DNA of 64,000 nucleotides from Typhlomys cinereus (GCA_023101885.1 JALPQD010000388.1:451001-515000); one strand, 5' to 3'. Positions 12,990 to 26,445 are shown, numbered from the stretch's first letter. The notes: a model not told the origin generated them from the sequence alone. Program-made: numbers and translations.

Positions 12990-13300
12990 CAAACTAGAAG
13001 AAAGGATTTCATTCTGGCTCAAAATTCTCCATTAGAACTCACAGTCCAACTTGGCAGGTGAGCTCACATTAGCATTAGGAGTCACAAGAACTATACACAC
13101 AATGTCCATTGGGATTTGTCTAGAGAGGGACAAACCTTACTTGCCAGATTGTGAGTATGTAAAAGTATAGAAAATCATTACATATTTATTCAACCAACTC
13201 TTTCGATCTTATCCAAATGTCCCATCCACGATGGGCTGGATCTTTTCTCAACAATTAAATGATCCACAAGCTTGTTAAGAACTTGCTCTGACTTCTAATT
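12990..13300 (-). mobile_element. MaLR-like LTR fragment
   Basis: On the + strand it shows acagtccaacttggcaggtg, acttgccagattgtg and atccacgatgggctgg. The same blocks occur in the better preserved copy at 27965-28386. The ends are worn and estimated. Confidence 0.55.
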
Positions 13301-13600
13301 CTTCATAGATATTCCTAGAGCTCAGTCTTTAATTGCTCAATTGACAGCTATATATTTTACAGCACAGAGGCTATTTATAGTTATTTTATTAAAGTGGCCC
13401 CTAAATTCTTTCTAGTTTACTAGCTCTTTGTTTCTTTCATTTACCATCCTGCCATACCTTGTAATGATTTTATTTCTTTCCCATTTTCAGATGTTACTAA
13501 TAAAATGCTCTCTTAAGATAAAAGTTCTTATTTGACTCTTCTCAGAACCTGGAAGAGTCTTTAGAAAATAGAACAAAATTTGAAAAATTAGCCAAATATG

Positions 13601-13647
13601 TAAATAAATAAAAAATATATACATACATACATAAATACATAAATACC
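13601..13647 (+). repeat. Low-complexity AAAT/ACAT tetranucleotide run
   Basis: The run mixes aaat, atac and acat units. It is an imperfect short tandem repeat. Confidence 0.85.
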
Positions 13648-15208
13648 TAGGTCAAGATGTTGTTTATCCAGATAGGAATAAAATTTGGCCATTTCTGATA
13701 AGGAATGCACAGTCTAATCAATGGCACTGATAAGAAAGTGAGAGGTTTACTTAAAAGCATTAATATGGCTAATGATACTTACAACTAACCTTAATTCAGG
13801 TATGTTAATCTCTGACAGAGGACAGAAAGCTTCCAGAAGAAGTTTTCTTATATATAACAGTAACCATGACATTGTAGTCAATAAAGTAGGAAGTGAGAAG
13901 AGATTTTATGTATTTGCATGAGCCACTGAGGAGATGTGAAGAGAAACTTCTCGGGGCAGAAGGATATTGTACTGAGTTCTGGTTGGCTCTGAGCTGAGGG
14001 TACACACTGGCTGGCTTCATTATCTCTTGCTGCAGTGACTATTGTGGGTTGCACAAGACAGCAGTTGACTGTATAGTCCTAGGAGGTGTTGAGAAAGGAG
14101 AAGAAGGTGTGTTCCGGGGGCAGAAGGGGTTTGAATGGTAAGTAAATGGACCTAGACTAAGAAAGAAATAATGTGAAGAAGGAGTAGGAGGAAGAAAGAC
14201 AACGAAGCAGTTGGAACCCCAGTACAAGCATTTTGAGACGCTAAAGAACCTAGTCACGTGGATTTTTTTTTCTTATGATGTAAAGCTTATAACAGGTCTT
14301 AGCTCCCAAAGGACCACATGAAACAGAAATGGTTGGAGCATTGAAACTCATCACAAAAGTCCTTCTGAAGCTACTGTGAACAAATCTGTAGGAGAAAGAC
14401 CTGCTGTTGTTCTGCATATGTGTCTAACAGCTGGATCTGCTTGAAAGGTGCCCACACATCCTTGAGATGTTAGCATAGGACAGCCTGCCTCCTCATCTTT
14501 GAGAAACATTGCTCAGACCTTCTGATTTGGGCAAAGGCAGTTTATTCTCGTGTGGCTCTGAATGCAAGACCTGTGACTCCTTAGGCAACCTCAGCTGTTA
14601 GTCTCATTAACACTCTGGTGAGGCAGAGCAACTGACTCAGGTTTTATGTTGGAGTACTACCAACTTTTCTGGCAAGTCACCACTATGATTTTCTCCCTAA
14701 CACGCACCAAGTACTGTTTTGGATTCATAATAGATAATCAATAACAGAATAAATTCATTTCTCTACAAGTTGCCTTTGTCACCTATGGATTTAATGAATT
14801 GATGCAGAACTTGTCCAGTCTTATACATCACAGGCAAATCAGAGATTCGCAGAAGGTCATTTACTCAGTTGTCAGATCTCATTCTAATTTACTGTCATTG
14901 CACATATACAAGGTGACAAATATTAATTTAATCACAGTGTGTGGATTGACACTGTCTGTCATACTGTGTGTCCATACTAACATTCCCATGAGTGCTGCAA
15001 GCTAACGTAATGGGAAAGTAGAAGCAAGTTTATTCAACTAGCATTGGAGTTTATTCAATTAGTCATTCAGGTACAACTGTAATTGATTCCTGCTTCTAAC
15101 ATTCCATGTAATGCTATCACCCGAGAACAGACATTAGGAAGGGGAAATGGATGATTCTCTAGAAAGTGTCTCATGGGGTCCCGTAGTCAGATGATGGAGA
15201 TGGTAGTT

Positions 15209-15427
15209 CTGGCATGCTGGGGAGAGGCCAGGTAGTGGAGCTCACATACAGGGGGGAGGCCAAGCAGCGGAGCTCACATGCGGGAGGAAAGGAGACCCGG
15301 AGGAAGAGCTGGCATACAGGGGAGAGGCCAGGCAGTAGAGGTCATATGCAGGATGGAGAGGCCAGGTGGTGGAGCTGGCACACAGGGAGAGTCCCAGGCA
15401 GTGGGGCTCATATGCAGGAAAGGGGAG
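15209..15427 (+). repeat. 33-bp minisatellite, about 6.5 copies
   Basis: Units of 31-36 bases repeat the pattern gagaggccaggcagtggagc followed by tcacatgcagg or tggcatacagg. They are G- and purine-rich on the + strand. Because the period is near 33, overlapping open frames appear here, but their protein is just the repeat and has no known domain. Confidence 0.9.
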
Positions 15428-17402
15428 ATCTTTACCCTAGATATTGCAGAACCAGGAAGATGAAACTTTAGTAAATCCAATTCTTTCTATTTCAGGTGAA
15501 GTTTCTGAAATGCCATACGGCTATAAATCAAGACAGGGCTGTTTCTGCTCTATTCTCCTCTTTCCGAAGGGAAATGGTGTGCTGAAGAGTTATTCCTCAG
15601 CACGACTTGATTTCTCTCTCCTGCTGGGACGCATTAGCAAGGTCGTCACCTTTGGCTTGTGGGCTTCAAACAATCTGGATTGCCCAGGAGTATGACTTCT
15701 TAGCTTGCTGAAGCAGGAGATGCAATCAATTCATGAAAGGCACAAGGCCTTTTTTTCCCCCTCCTTTAAAAATGTATATTTATTTCTGCCAGCATTCTGG
15801 GGAACCAGGATTTAAAAGAACTTTTTGAAAAGAATTTATCTCTGAATGTCCCGCTTCATTGCACCTTCCAAATGAGAACGCTGAGCGGAGCCCATGTGAG
15901 CTCAGTGTTAACACTTTGAGCTAGCAAGAAATAAGAGAACATTGCAGATGTCTGTCTTCCTGCCCCCAAACCTCATCCAAAGTAACTGAGAGAATTTATG
16001 CCCGTTGCACTGTAATAAACACATATTAAAATCATTTGAAGTAATTATAGGGTTGTATTCATTTTTTTTTCCAGCAGGGCAAGTTAACTTTCCTCTGCAA
16101 ACCTTTGGAATCCAATTTGGAATCATTTACCAATTCCCTGGGGTACTCTCCCTTCGGTGGGTTACTGCCTTTCTCCAATTGGGAATTTCTCACTTCTGAG
16201 ATGAAAGGAATGTCAGAATTCTGACTTCCTACTTCCTTCTGTATTACCTCCCATCGAGGGTTGCAGAAAACAGCCCAAACTCACCTGTCCCTTCAAGACC
16301 TAACAATTAATGAATGTTCAACATAGATGTGTTATACTTTCTGGGTGGGAACAAGGACCATGGTCTACAGTAGGCTTTGCAATTGGGATTTTGCTGTTAC
16401 TGAGTGTTTCTGGTTACTATCTCTTGCTTAATATATGTCTGTGCCTCTCAATTAGCAGTACCCCAGACATCACAAGTTGGTGCTGTGGTATTGAGATCGC
16501 ATATGAGCCAGTGGACTCTGTGACTGTTTGCTTTGTTTGTTTGGGCCCAGCTTATTGTATTTGCAGAACTGATAGACTCTTTATTCAAAATAGTCCCTAG
16601 TTACTTATTCATGAGGCAGTGCAATTACGTGATAAAATTCTACTTCTGTCACTGAAGCATGCAGGGCTGGGAGAAGGACAGTGAAATCAGCAACATTCTG
16701 AACTGTGGGCGTTACGAAGCAGCGGAGGCAGCTGATTGGAAAACTATCCTGCAGGTTCTCTGTGCTGATCAGCCCGATGATGCCTTCAGGCCTGTTCGGT
16801 TCAGTACATCAGGTTGGAGAGACCATGCCTGTGCCTGCTTCAATACAGATGGAATTCCCAGGGCTGAAGTTGCTCAGAAACACAGTAGTCATAAAGAATG
16901 GGTGATGATGTTGTTTGCAAGTAGTTTCCTGCTGTGTCTAGAGAATCTGTTTTAGTCTTCCACGATGATGCTTTTGTTTCAGAGATCTGCATGATTGACG
17001 GTCAGCATCAGTCCTTTACTTTCGACGCTTCCTCTTCAGATAATGATGGTGCATCTTTCCTCTGGGGCTTGCACTTCACCTGTCCTCACTGAGCCTGTTT
17101 CTGATCTCTGAAGGAAACCAAAGTTCAGGAAAACCAGGAGCAAGAGCCATGCTTTCAGTTTTCCACTGCTCAAGAAAAGTAAAATCCTGTATGAGTGTAT
17201 CTCATTCATGTTGGTTTATTATGAGAAAAAAAGTACTTGGACTTTCAGATAAAAAGCAGAATCTACTGAATGCAATTTCTGTCCATTACTTACTAGCATG
17301 TTCCTTGCTTTCCTCTTGTCTTTTTGAGTTACCTGACTTCTGACAAAATATCTGACTGTAACTTAAAGACGATTTTTTTTACCCACATAGGGAAGTCATG
17401 GC
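15428..17402. other. Intron stretch without named repeats
   Basis: I recognise no mobile element in this stretch. Part of it (16659-17110) is clearly more GC-rich than its surroundings, and 15480-16200 also looks non-repetitive with balanced composition. These are candidates for conserved noncoding sequence, but conservation cannot be judged from one sequence. Confidence 0.4.
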
Positions 17403-17835
17403 TGTCATGGTTATGTATAGGTATCAAGTTGATAGTTGAGGGTTTGAGCTGTAGGCACATGTATAGAGAATTAGTAGTTGAGTTAAGCGTAGAGCGAAGT
17501 TGAAGGAGATTGTGTAGTTGATGGGGCAGACCTAGCTCATGGTGGGTGGGACTAGGCCTTGAACAGGTGAATAAAATACAGAGTTAGTTGAGGAAGTTGG
17601 CATCCTTGTATACACTTGGCCAGACATGCTGGTCTGGCAATAAGGATCATCCCTCTCTCAGCCATTATGTGGTGATGGTATGGCCAGTTCCCTCAGCCCA
17701 GGTATGTTGGTGTGAGCTTTCCTGTCAAGCTGGTCTGAGAACTGTAACTGGAAAATCGTAAGAGAAAATAAACCCCTTGTTCCCTTAAGCCATTTGATGT
17801 TGATTTATCAGCAACTATGCAGGCGAACTGCAGTA
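17403..17835 (+). mobile_element. Solo LTR, MaLR-like (family member 1)
   Basis: It begins tgtcatggttatg and contains atcaagttgatagttgaggg, gggcagacctagctcatggt, acaggtgaataaaatacaga, ccagacatgctggtctggca and agagaaaataaacccc. It ends gcagta. Flanks atggc (17398-17402) and gtggc (17836-17840) look like a 5-bp duplication with one change. About 433 bp, with no internal retroviral region. Confidence 0.72.
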
Positions 17836-20800
17836 GTGGCAGAGGCTAGAGTCACATGGTCTTCAGTAATCTTTCTCCTTTTCATCTAGTCTGGGAACTC
17901 AGCCAACCACATCTAGGGTGAGTATTCCCACTTAGTTAATCTAGTCTAGAAAATCCTTTCCACCCATGGCCAGACATCTAAATCTTTTCAAGTTGACTGT
18001 TCTTTTTTCATTGGATAAAGTAAAGCCTGTGCAAGCTCTAGTCTTGGACTTCAGTGCTCTGCTGTTCACTGATTGCAGGAATAGAGGGTAAAATAACCTT
18101 TTTATTGTTTTGCATGAGAAAAATCTCATAATCAAATGTCCATGATATTTTCATCAGATACAAGTGGAAGCAGGATGATATCTATGTGAAGAGTTAGTGT
18201 GACAAAGACAAAGTCCAATGTTGGCTTGAGAATAAATCAGAAATTGGAGAAGACAGGAATTATGAATCTTAAGAATGATTCATTGTTCAAAAATGGTTAG
18301 CTTTTTGTAATCATTGTAACCATCACTTTCGGGCTTTCAGGAGGCAGGAAACAATGACTGACATTCAGAGATGCTCTTGTCAGGTGTCAATAAGTGTGGT
18401 TTGTTCCAAAGGATCGAGTTTCTAGGCTGCGGATTCTTCAGTTGACTTTTTGCATTTCAAAATATGTATGGAATTGTTAAATAATCATGAGTGGAAATGG
18501 AAACTATTGCATTCACTTAAATTTCCCTTGTACTTATATAAACAGTATGAACAGTAAATCTACTGGATAAATCTCTGCTTTGGTGATATCTTTGAAACTC
18601 TACACACAGAGAATAGGGTACAAACATGTCAAATGATACAGTCTGAAAATGAACCCCAATTGTGTGACCTCAAGAAATTTTTATCTATGGAATATTGGCA
18701 TCCTCATTTATCAAAAAAAAATTGCAGAACACAAACTGATTTTCATCGTAGTTCTAATACAGCTATCACTATCCAGACTGTCTGTCTAGCATACCTTGGT
18801 GCATGTGTGTAGAACAAGGGTCAACTTTCAGAAGTCTCTTCCCCTCTTCCACCTGATCAATGCAGGGCCTCCCTTTATCTCATCCTGGGTGTTTTCCTGC
18901 CAGTTCTCCTGTCTACCAATCCCATCTGGCCATAGGACTTCTGGGACTACAGATACACAGCATCACGTGCAGTGTCTGATATAGGATCCAGGGATAGGAT
19001 TCAGGTTGCCCAGCTTGTGTGTTAAATGTGTCTCCCCACTGAGCATCTCCTTGCCAGGGACTATTCTAAAGCATGATTCATGGCCCTATCCAAGAATAAT
19101 TGAATCAGAATCCATTGGACTAAACGCAAAGACCCAGGTAGCTTACAAGCAACCTCGGTGACTTTAATATGCAAAAACCTCTTAGAATCAATGAAGTCTT
19201 AGCCCATCATTTTCCCAGAGTTTCCTTTTCTCAGCTGCTCGTGTAGATGACTGATTAGCTACTTCCGGGCATTTAAATTTCAGTGAGCATGTTCCTCTAT
19301 CGTGCCATTGTCATGGCTAAAATATTCTGCTTTAACAAGGATGCAAATTTATCACCCACAATAAAAGTGTGTAATTTCTTTTGCATCTCATCCTAAAACA
19401 CAATCATGCTGTCCATATAAATCATAAACTTAGATCCCTTTATAATGTAAAAATACCATGTAAATCAGGATGGGTAAAAACTTTGCTAAAAAAATGATCA
19501 CTGATGTGTTTTAAATTTCAAGGTCTTTGGTCTCAGATTTTTTTCAGACACTCAACCATCCATAATCATTAATCATTCCATATCATTTCAAAGGGCAGAG
19601 ACAGAGTCTAAGTAGTGGCTTGAACTGGGGTGTTATAACTGTTTACATATTTGGTTTCCAATTGTACTGTTTCAAACCTAATACCAAAAATTCTCCCCTA
19701 CTCTCGTGGGCTTGCTCACCTCAGAAGAACTTTTAATTTTACAGCAGATGGACTCATTTTGTGAGTATGTTGATGGTGTCCATAGAACAAGAGAAATCTA
19801 GATCCTCAAAATTTTATTTTTCTTGGTCGGCTAACATTTTTGTCTCTTTTTACTTCCTGCATTCCCACAAAGTATCATTTTTTTCCAAGAATGAACTCTA
19901 TAATTTTAAAGTTGACAGGTCTGGACACATATGGGGGGAGTTGGGGAAAAAGATCACTACTACTGTGAAGCAACAACATACTAACCTTTGTTTTGCCACT
20001 GGTGACATAATTAAATAGCAACTCAAGGTTCCAAAAATTACATGGGGTGACTGGAGGACTGTGAAGTCTTTCAAGAAGGGGTTGTGATGTCAAATGAAAG
20101 GTGTCAAGGAGCTGTCAGGAACAAGTGAGTATTGTCTCAAGGCAGTACTGTCTGCTATCTAAAATCATAGGGTATCATCAGATATCTCAAAAGGCATCAT
20201 GAAATTTTTAAAAATAATACTATACTTGTCAAACATATTGATAATGATAGAATGTTTACCTGTGAGGATTAAAGTAATTGAAATTTCATATAGCATCCAT
20301 GGTCTATGAAAGGGAAACCAAAGGGATTGTGAGAAGACCCCCAGTATATAGCTGTCAGTGATTCCAAGTCCTATGCTTTCCTGAATCTATTGGAGCCTAT
20401 GAACATCCTTGTTTTTGTTTGTTTGTTTTTTATTTTAAAGGAATTTTCTTCTTCCTCCACTTTTCCTCTCTCTCTAGCACACAAGACTAGTATCTGTGAT
20501 GCATTTAATCTCCTGTCACTCTTCTGTTGCTCCTATTGCTCTAACATTTGATTCTAGAAATGTTTTCAAAATAATAGATGGTGGTTAAGACTGGCAGGCA
20601 GAAATAAAATGAGCAGGCAGGTGCTCATTTTGATAGGCTGTGCTGTCTGTGGATAATTTGTCAGGGCAGAGTACTGAGATACACAACCCCGCAAGGACTT
20701 ACTTCCACTCTTCATCCAAAATCATTCTTGAAAGTTTCCATTCTTCATAAGGCACCTTTCATGGAAGGAACTGTGGGAGGCTGTGTTTTATGATGGCTGA

Positions 20801-21490
20801 GTTGGTGGTCTTCTTGTTCAAGAGTTAGAAACAAGCAAACATCTGTATCAGTGCCTTTGGGGAGTTTGCTACATTTCCCAGAAGATTTGACATTGATGTC
20901 CAGGATGGTGAAGTGGACTTTCCGCTCTCATTAATATTTTGCCAGCCCACTTCTGTACCTCCTCAGTGAGTTCTGAGACCTTCTTGCTCTGGCAGCTGCT
21001 TTGAGACTGTGGCACTAAATACGTCTCTTTACATTCCTGCCTTGTCTTTCCTGGAAACTCCTAATGGTAGGACAAGATTGCTTTATGTATCTGTCCCTGA
21101 CTCAGGGTAGCACGTGGAAACATTGAGTAGACTCATTAATATTAATTAAAATGAAGAAATGAACCAAGCCATAAACAAATAAATAACTGAAGATGTATTT
21201 CTGGAATTCTCTGATGCAATCTCAGTCATGCTTACCGGTTATTAACTGAGCACTTTCTACATACTGAGATGAGTGAGAAATTCTACGTCACGAGAGTGAA
21301 GGAAGAACAAAGTCTAGATGGATCTTTTCAACATTATGAAATTTGACAGTCTATGCATTTACTAGCTTAGAATTCATGACACAAGATGTGTGTTTTTCAG
21401 AAATACTTTTATATGGGGTTCATGAGGTTTCTGCATCAGCAGACTTCACCTCTGGTTCTACAAATGTCACCATTGAAAAATTATGATTTT
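17836..21490. other. Intron stretch, mostly unassigned
   Basis: Apart from a MIR-like piece at 18655-18735 I see no named element. The short open frames here carry no recognisable protein motif. Confidence 0.4.
18655..18735 (+). mobile_element. MIR fragment
   Basis: The segment tgtgtgacctcaagaaattt followed by gcatcctcatttatcaaa matches the core and 3' part of MIR (tgtgaccttgggcaa and cctcatctgtaaa). It is short and old. Confidence 0.45.
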
Positions 21491-21795
21491 GGGGGGCTGG
21501 GGAGACTGCTCAATAGTTGAATCCTTTACCTTACAAGCAAAAGAACTTGATATCCAGATACCAATAGAAATGCTGGGTGTGTACAGCAGAGGTCTGCAAT
21601 TCAGACCCCGTAAGGAGGAACCTGGTATATCCCAGAGCAAAGAATAAGGTGGAAAAGCAATTCAGATTGATTTCCAATGCCACCTATGGTCCTTTGTGGG
21701 TTAATATATTCAAGTGCCCTCTTGTATACATGTTTGTACACATGTATAACTGCCCACATGCAAACACACACATCATCACACACACACGAATTATG
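21491..21795 (+). mobile_element. B3-type SINE
   Basis: The head ggggggctggggagactgct is followed by ccttacaagcaaaagaactt, a worn B box, atgctgggtgtg, aataaggtggaaaagc and a CA-rich end (acacacacatcatcacacac). A closely related head and middle occur at 34104-34417. Confidence 0.82.
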
Positions 21796-22566
21796 ATTGC
21801 AAAACTCAATTGAGATCCATTGAAATGATCTACTATCTCAGGAAGAAGGAAGGATTTCCCCGACACACCATCCTTGTATCAGTCTTGGGATAAATTATTC
21901 TTCTTGTTCTTTGAGATGGTCATGGTTTCAGGAGAATACTAAGTTATCTGAACTTTTGATAGAAATTACACTAGACATTTTTCTTGTGTAACTATAAGAG
22001 TAAAATATAAATGTTTCTGACTCTCAAGAATCACCCTGTCTTCCCCAAATCTACTAAGGAAGGAATAAAACAAAGCAAAGCAAAATGAAATTCGAATCAC
22101 CTGATCTGATAGCTTGAACTATGGAGGTTTCCTCTATAGATATCTTTAGGACAAAACAATAACTTATAATGAGATTTACAAGTACACACACACACACAAT
22201 TAATTTCTGTATATCCCTAGTGGCCACATGAGGAAAGGATAGCAACGGCCTTGTGGGTCATTTGTATTCAGACGTGCAGCAGCCTGTCATTTATTCTGCA
22301 GGGTAAGCAGATGACTGTTTACTCTAAGCATAATGACTCTTTTAGGACTGACCTTTCCTGATGATTTTTTAACTAACCAGTCTCAACCCTTTAATTAATT
22401 AATTTCCTTAAGCTGAAAGGGTCTTCCCACCCCTTCTCTCTTAGCAATTATTCATTTTTAAACCATACTCACATTATTAGCTCCGGAATTTTAATGACCC
22501 TGCAACATTTATTTTCATCTTGCTTGCTGGATTCTCAGCAAATGAGTGTTCTGATTTATATCAGGA

Positions 22567-22610
22567 GTGTGTGTGTGTGTGTGTGTGGGTGTGTGTGTGT
22601 GTGTGTGTGC
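22567..22610 (+). repeat. (GT)n microsatellite
   Basis: An alternating GT run with one ggg interruption, then cacgtacac. Prone to length variation and Z-form DNA. Confidence 0.95.
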
Positions 22611-23520
22611 ACGTACACCCTCACAATTGCATGTGGTCATTTGCTTGTTATTGGGACCTTGCTGACTGCTCTAAAATTTAGCGAAGAGCAGCAGCTTGTA
22701 GGACAAAATTTGATTTTTCTGTCTGCTCAGAGGACTAAAGAGACAAAAGCGAAGCCTAAAGCATGGCATTTTCAGGTGATCTGTTTTCCTGATGGTGACC
22801 AGTACTCGGTTCTGGCTCAGCATGACTTCATTATGGGGTGGGGGTAAAATATGTCATTCTCTTTTAAACAGTATGGTCAATACATTTCAATAGTGTATAT
22901 GTGTCAACATAAGCCATATCTCTTTGGCTCTCTATTTTTCCTACTGGGCTGCTTCATTCCTGTTTCTGTTATCACCCCCCAGTTTTTGTTTTTCCTGTCT
23001 TTCTTGTGATTTGCAATGTTCTAGTAACTGCTCCAGGCAGAACTCCGTGCAATGGATAGTGGCTGAAGAAGGATGCGTCATGCACAGCTTCTAAAGACTT
23101 CAGAAATCATGAGTTCTGGAAAAAATCATTTTTTTTCAGATTGCCTAGTATAATACCCTTCCTTCCAGTCCTTCCTTTAAGGTTAAACCACCTTTTTACA
23201 TGAAGTGATTTTTAGCAAGAGATGAATATTCCTGGAGACAACTTGACAGTGGAAAAGTCATTGAATTACCTCAAGAGCCTATGACTTCCTTCTACGGGTT
23301 TTAACTGATGTGGTCCCTCATCATTGTACTATATCTTTCCTACCATGCTTTCATCAAATAAAACTGGTATTGAAACAAAATTCTGTGGTTTATATGACTA
23401 TGAAAATACATGGAATTTTTTCCCTGTAAATTTATTTGCTTCTGTATTTATGTAGAAGATAGAATACACACTTCGTGTAAAATTCATCAATATTTATGAA
23501 TATACATACAATACTATTTG

Positions 23521-23548
23521 TGTATACACACACCATATATATGTATAC

Positions 23549-23587
<39 letters not shown>
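23521..23587 (+). repeat. AT/ACAT-rich simple repeat
   Basis: Tracts of tatacaca, acat and finally a long (AT)n run. It is followed by ordinary intron sequence. Confidence 0.9.
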
Positions 23588-23593
<6 letters not shown>

Positions 23594-24207
23594 AATGTAA
23601 CAGTTGGCAACCCTATAGTAAGAGAATTATTCATGGTTGTTTAGTTCACTGGCTTTTACAGGTAGAAAGTTAATCGTGATATAGCCAGGGTCAGAAACAT
23701 CTCTCTCAACACTACTATCTACATATCCAGATAAAATTCAGATAAAGAACCTTGGCCACAACCTTAAGCTTTTATAAATTTTTTCTTTCTATCTTTCATT
23801 CATTTTAGCTAGGTGGATAAACTGATGATAAAATGAGGCACCTGAGCATTTGCATTTGCTTTATTTCTCTTGGATACATGTGCAGGTGAGAGCCTTTCTT
23901 TCTCTTTACCACGACCTCTTTCTACTTTCTAAAATTTTCGGTAGACAAATGCTTATGCTTTGAGATCCTTGACCTATGAAACATTAGTGATTCTCTTGCA
24001 TTGGAATTAGGACTATTGTAATTGTATCTTTGTAAACCTCTGAATGAGATTTTTGCACTTTAAGTTGTTTTCTTTCTTAATATTTTTATGTAATTTTACC
24101 ATCTAAGGTTTTGCAGATGCTGACCATTTTGAACTATGAAAGTATTAATTTGTAGAGTCATGACTAATTAGAAATGATTAAGAAGTGACTTTTATCTCCA
24201 GCTTCTC

Positions 24208-24385
24208 TTCACACACATCACCTCATGTAATCCTCACAACAGGCCACTCAGGAAATTTCTTTTTGAATTTTCCACTTTTTAGGTGAGACTGTTCAGGGCT
24301 CAGGCAGTAAAAAAACTATCTCAACAGTCAGTAAATTTGGAAGGAAGTCAAAAGGCAAGCACTTTGCAAAGGCTCTTTGACTCAG
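24208..24385 (-). mobile_element. MIR element, minus strand
   Basis: On the + strand it reads cacctcatgtaatcctcaca acaggccac, then a tttaggtgagactgttcagg block and ctcaggcagtaa. These match the reversed MIR (ctcatttaatcctcacaac, acagatgaggaaactgaggc). The order is intact over about 170 bases. Confidence 0.65.
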
Positions 24386-24414
24386 GAATATTTATTTAGG
24401 ACACACAAATAATC

Positions 24415-24470
24415 ATTTGTATATATGTATACATATACATAATATATAATGTATATATCCTTAATGACTA
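24415..24470 (+). repeat. AT-rich simple sequence
   Basis: Short imperfect tata/ataca repeats. No other content seen. Confidence 0.7.
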
Positions 24471-25200
24471 AATAATAGTTTATTGTATTTATTGTTTATT
24501 TTAATTTTATCTTAGCAATATTAATCAAATACTTATCATTCAGGTTATTTCTCTGTTTCTGTTACCACGAAGAATGTCACCATGGATATAATACAAACAA
24601 CTGTTTATTTTATCTTGGACTGTGTGTGTACTTCATACCAGTCAACTCCTGTGATGTGCATAGATCATTGGATGTGTTGCGTGTCTTGTCATTTGGCAAA
24701 TAAGAAATTATATTTTTCAAGTGTTTTTAATTTCAGCTTTTTTAACATTGTGTATATTTTCATACTTGTAGATGTAGAATTTTGCAGAAACATAACTCAG
24801 TCAGAGATCTCATTAAACCAATGCAGTGTTTTTTCCAACCATGAAAAAAATTTCCTAAGATCACTGGCTTCAGTTCTTCATGGAATGAATTTCTCCTCTA
24901 GAATTACCTACAAACAAAGACAGCAATTATTTCTATTGTGTTGTTTTGTCCAGAAGGGATCATTTCATCATGACAACACTGAAATAGACTTGAACCAATT
25001 ATTTATGAAATGCTACATGAATTATGAAATGCTACAAGAATTAGGTTATCGAATCTGAAAGAAAAGACTAATGATCTGAGCTGAACCATTCTTACTTCTC
25101 TCATGCAATCACTCAGTGGAGGGAAGAGATGGGCTGCTTGGGATTGGAGAGACTCTTGATAAGTCCTGTGGTATACAGGGGTTATATGCCAATAAAGTGG

Positions 25201-25585
25201 TGTCTCCAATACTCTTCACTGTTGCTGTGAGACACAAGCACAACACAAGCAACTTAAGGGGAGTAAGGGAGATTTACTTGGCTTACAGTTCCAGAGGAGA
25301 GATACAGATCATTATGGTGGGAAATGCATGACAGGTGGCAGAAAGTAGAGTCAGTTTTGGTCCTTGAAGACATCGTAGAGGCTGAGGGCTAGCTGCAAAC
25401 TCTAAGAGCTGACTGCTAGTAAAATCAGGGTGGGGCTCACCAAACTCAAGTCTGTAAGCTGTAGCATTCCTTCCTCTAGCAAGGCTCTACCTCCTGAAGG
25501 TGATATGACCTTTCTAAACACTGGTAAGAGCTAAGGATTCAAGTACATAAGCCTATGAGGGACAAATCACATTCAAACCATGACA
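25201..25585 (-). mobile_element. Solo LTR, MaLR (MST/MT-like), minus strand
   Basis: Read on the minus strand it begins tgtcatggtttgaatgtgat, the classic start of MST/MT-type LTRs, and ends with gagacaccaca-like sequence (+ strand tgtctccaatact). Middle blocks on the + strand include ttacttggcttacagttcca and gatcattatggtggga. Ends are TG and CA. Confidence 0.72.
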
Positions 25586-26356
25586 GAGGGCTGGACACCT
25601 CCAAGAAGAGAAATCGATAAGCCTCTGTATTTCTAGCTAATTTTGGGTTAGTGGAGGTTAGTGGAATCTGAGTTTTAAGTATCTATGTAAGATGGTCAGT
25701 GATGTGGGATGGTGATTCTGTCCAGGAGTCAAAAGCATAGACTCTCCTCCTTGTGGAAGAATCTCAAGCAGAGAAGATGATGTATGTAATAATCTACAGT
25801 GGGTCAGGGAGGAAGACAACTGGAGGGAAAGAAGAGAGAATTCAAGGCAGAAGTGAGACAGAATAAGAGAAGGGACCTCCATGTTCCCCCCCCCATAAGA
25901 ATAGAATGCAGCCTTTGGATATATATTGACATTTGAGAAGTTGAGAGGAGGAATAGAAGATGTCCATGATGTCTAAATAAATAAAAACAATACAAGTGTC
26001 TTTTGAGTAATTATATTTAATGGTCTAAAAGTTTTGACTCAGCAATAGTGGACTCAGTCTTTTCTTTTGGCTTTTTGTTGTAAACCCTTCAAAGGGTGGC
26101 TGAGAAAGTCCCCGGGCTACAGAGTCCGCCATGATCTTCCTGTTCAGTATTCTTGTCCCTCACATTCATAAGGAGGCAACTCTCTGCTTTCTTGCTACAT
26201 GGGGGCCCTGTGTCAGTGCTCAATGATGGCCATGTGCTTAGCATGTGAGACCTGTAACCTATCAGATGAGCTCATATCTTTGTTTTTGGTTTAGAATTAA
26301 AGTGCCTGAAAGAAACTTATCCAATCCATTCTTTCTTAAGCCCTGATTTCTGCTTT

Positions 26357-26402
26357 CCTTTAATATCTATTTATTTATTTACTTAATTTATTTATCTATT
26401 TA

Positions 26403-26445
<43 letters not shown>

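Noticed and set aside
15214..15471. Overlapping repeat-rich frames of 61-85 codons
   Set aside because: They are by-products of a minisatellite whose period is close to a multiple of three.
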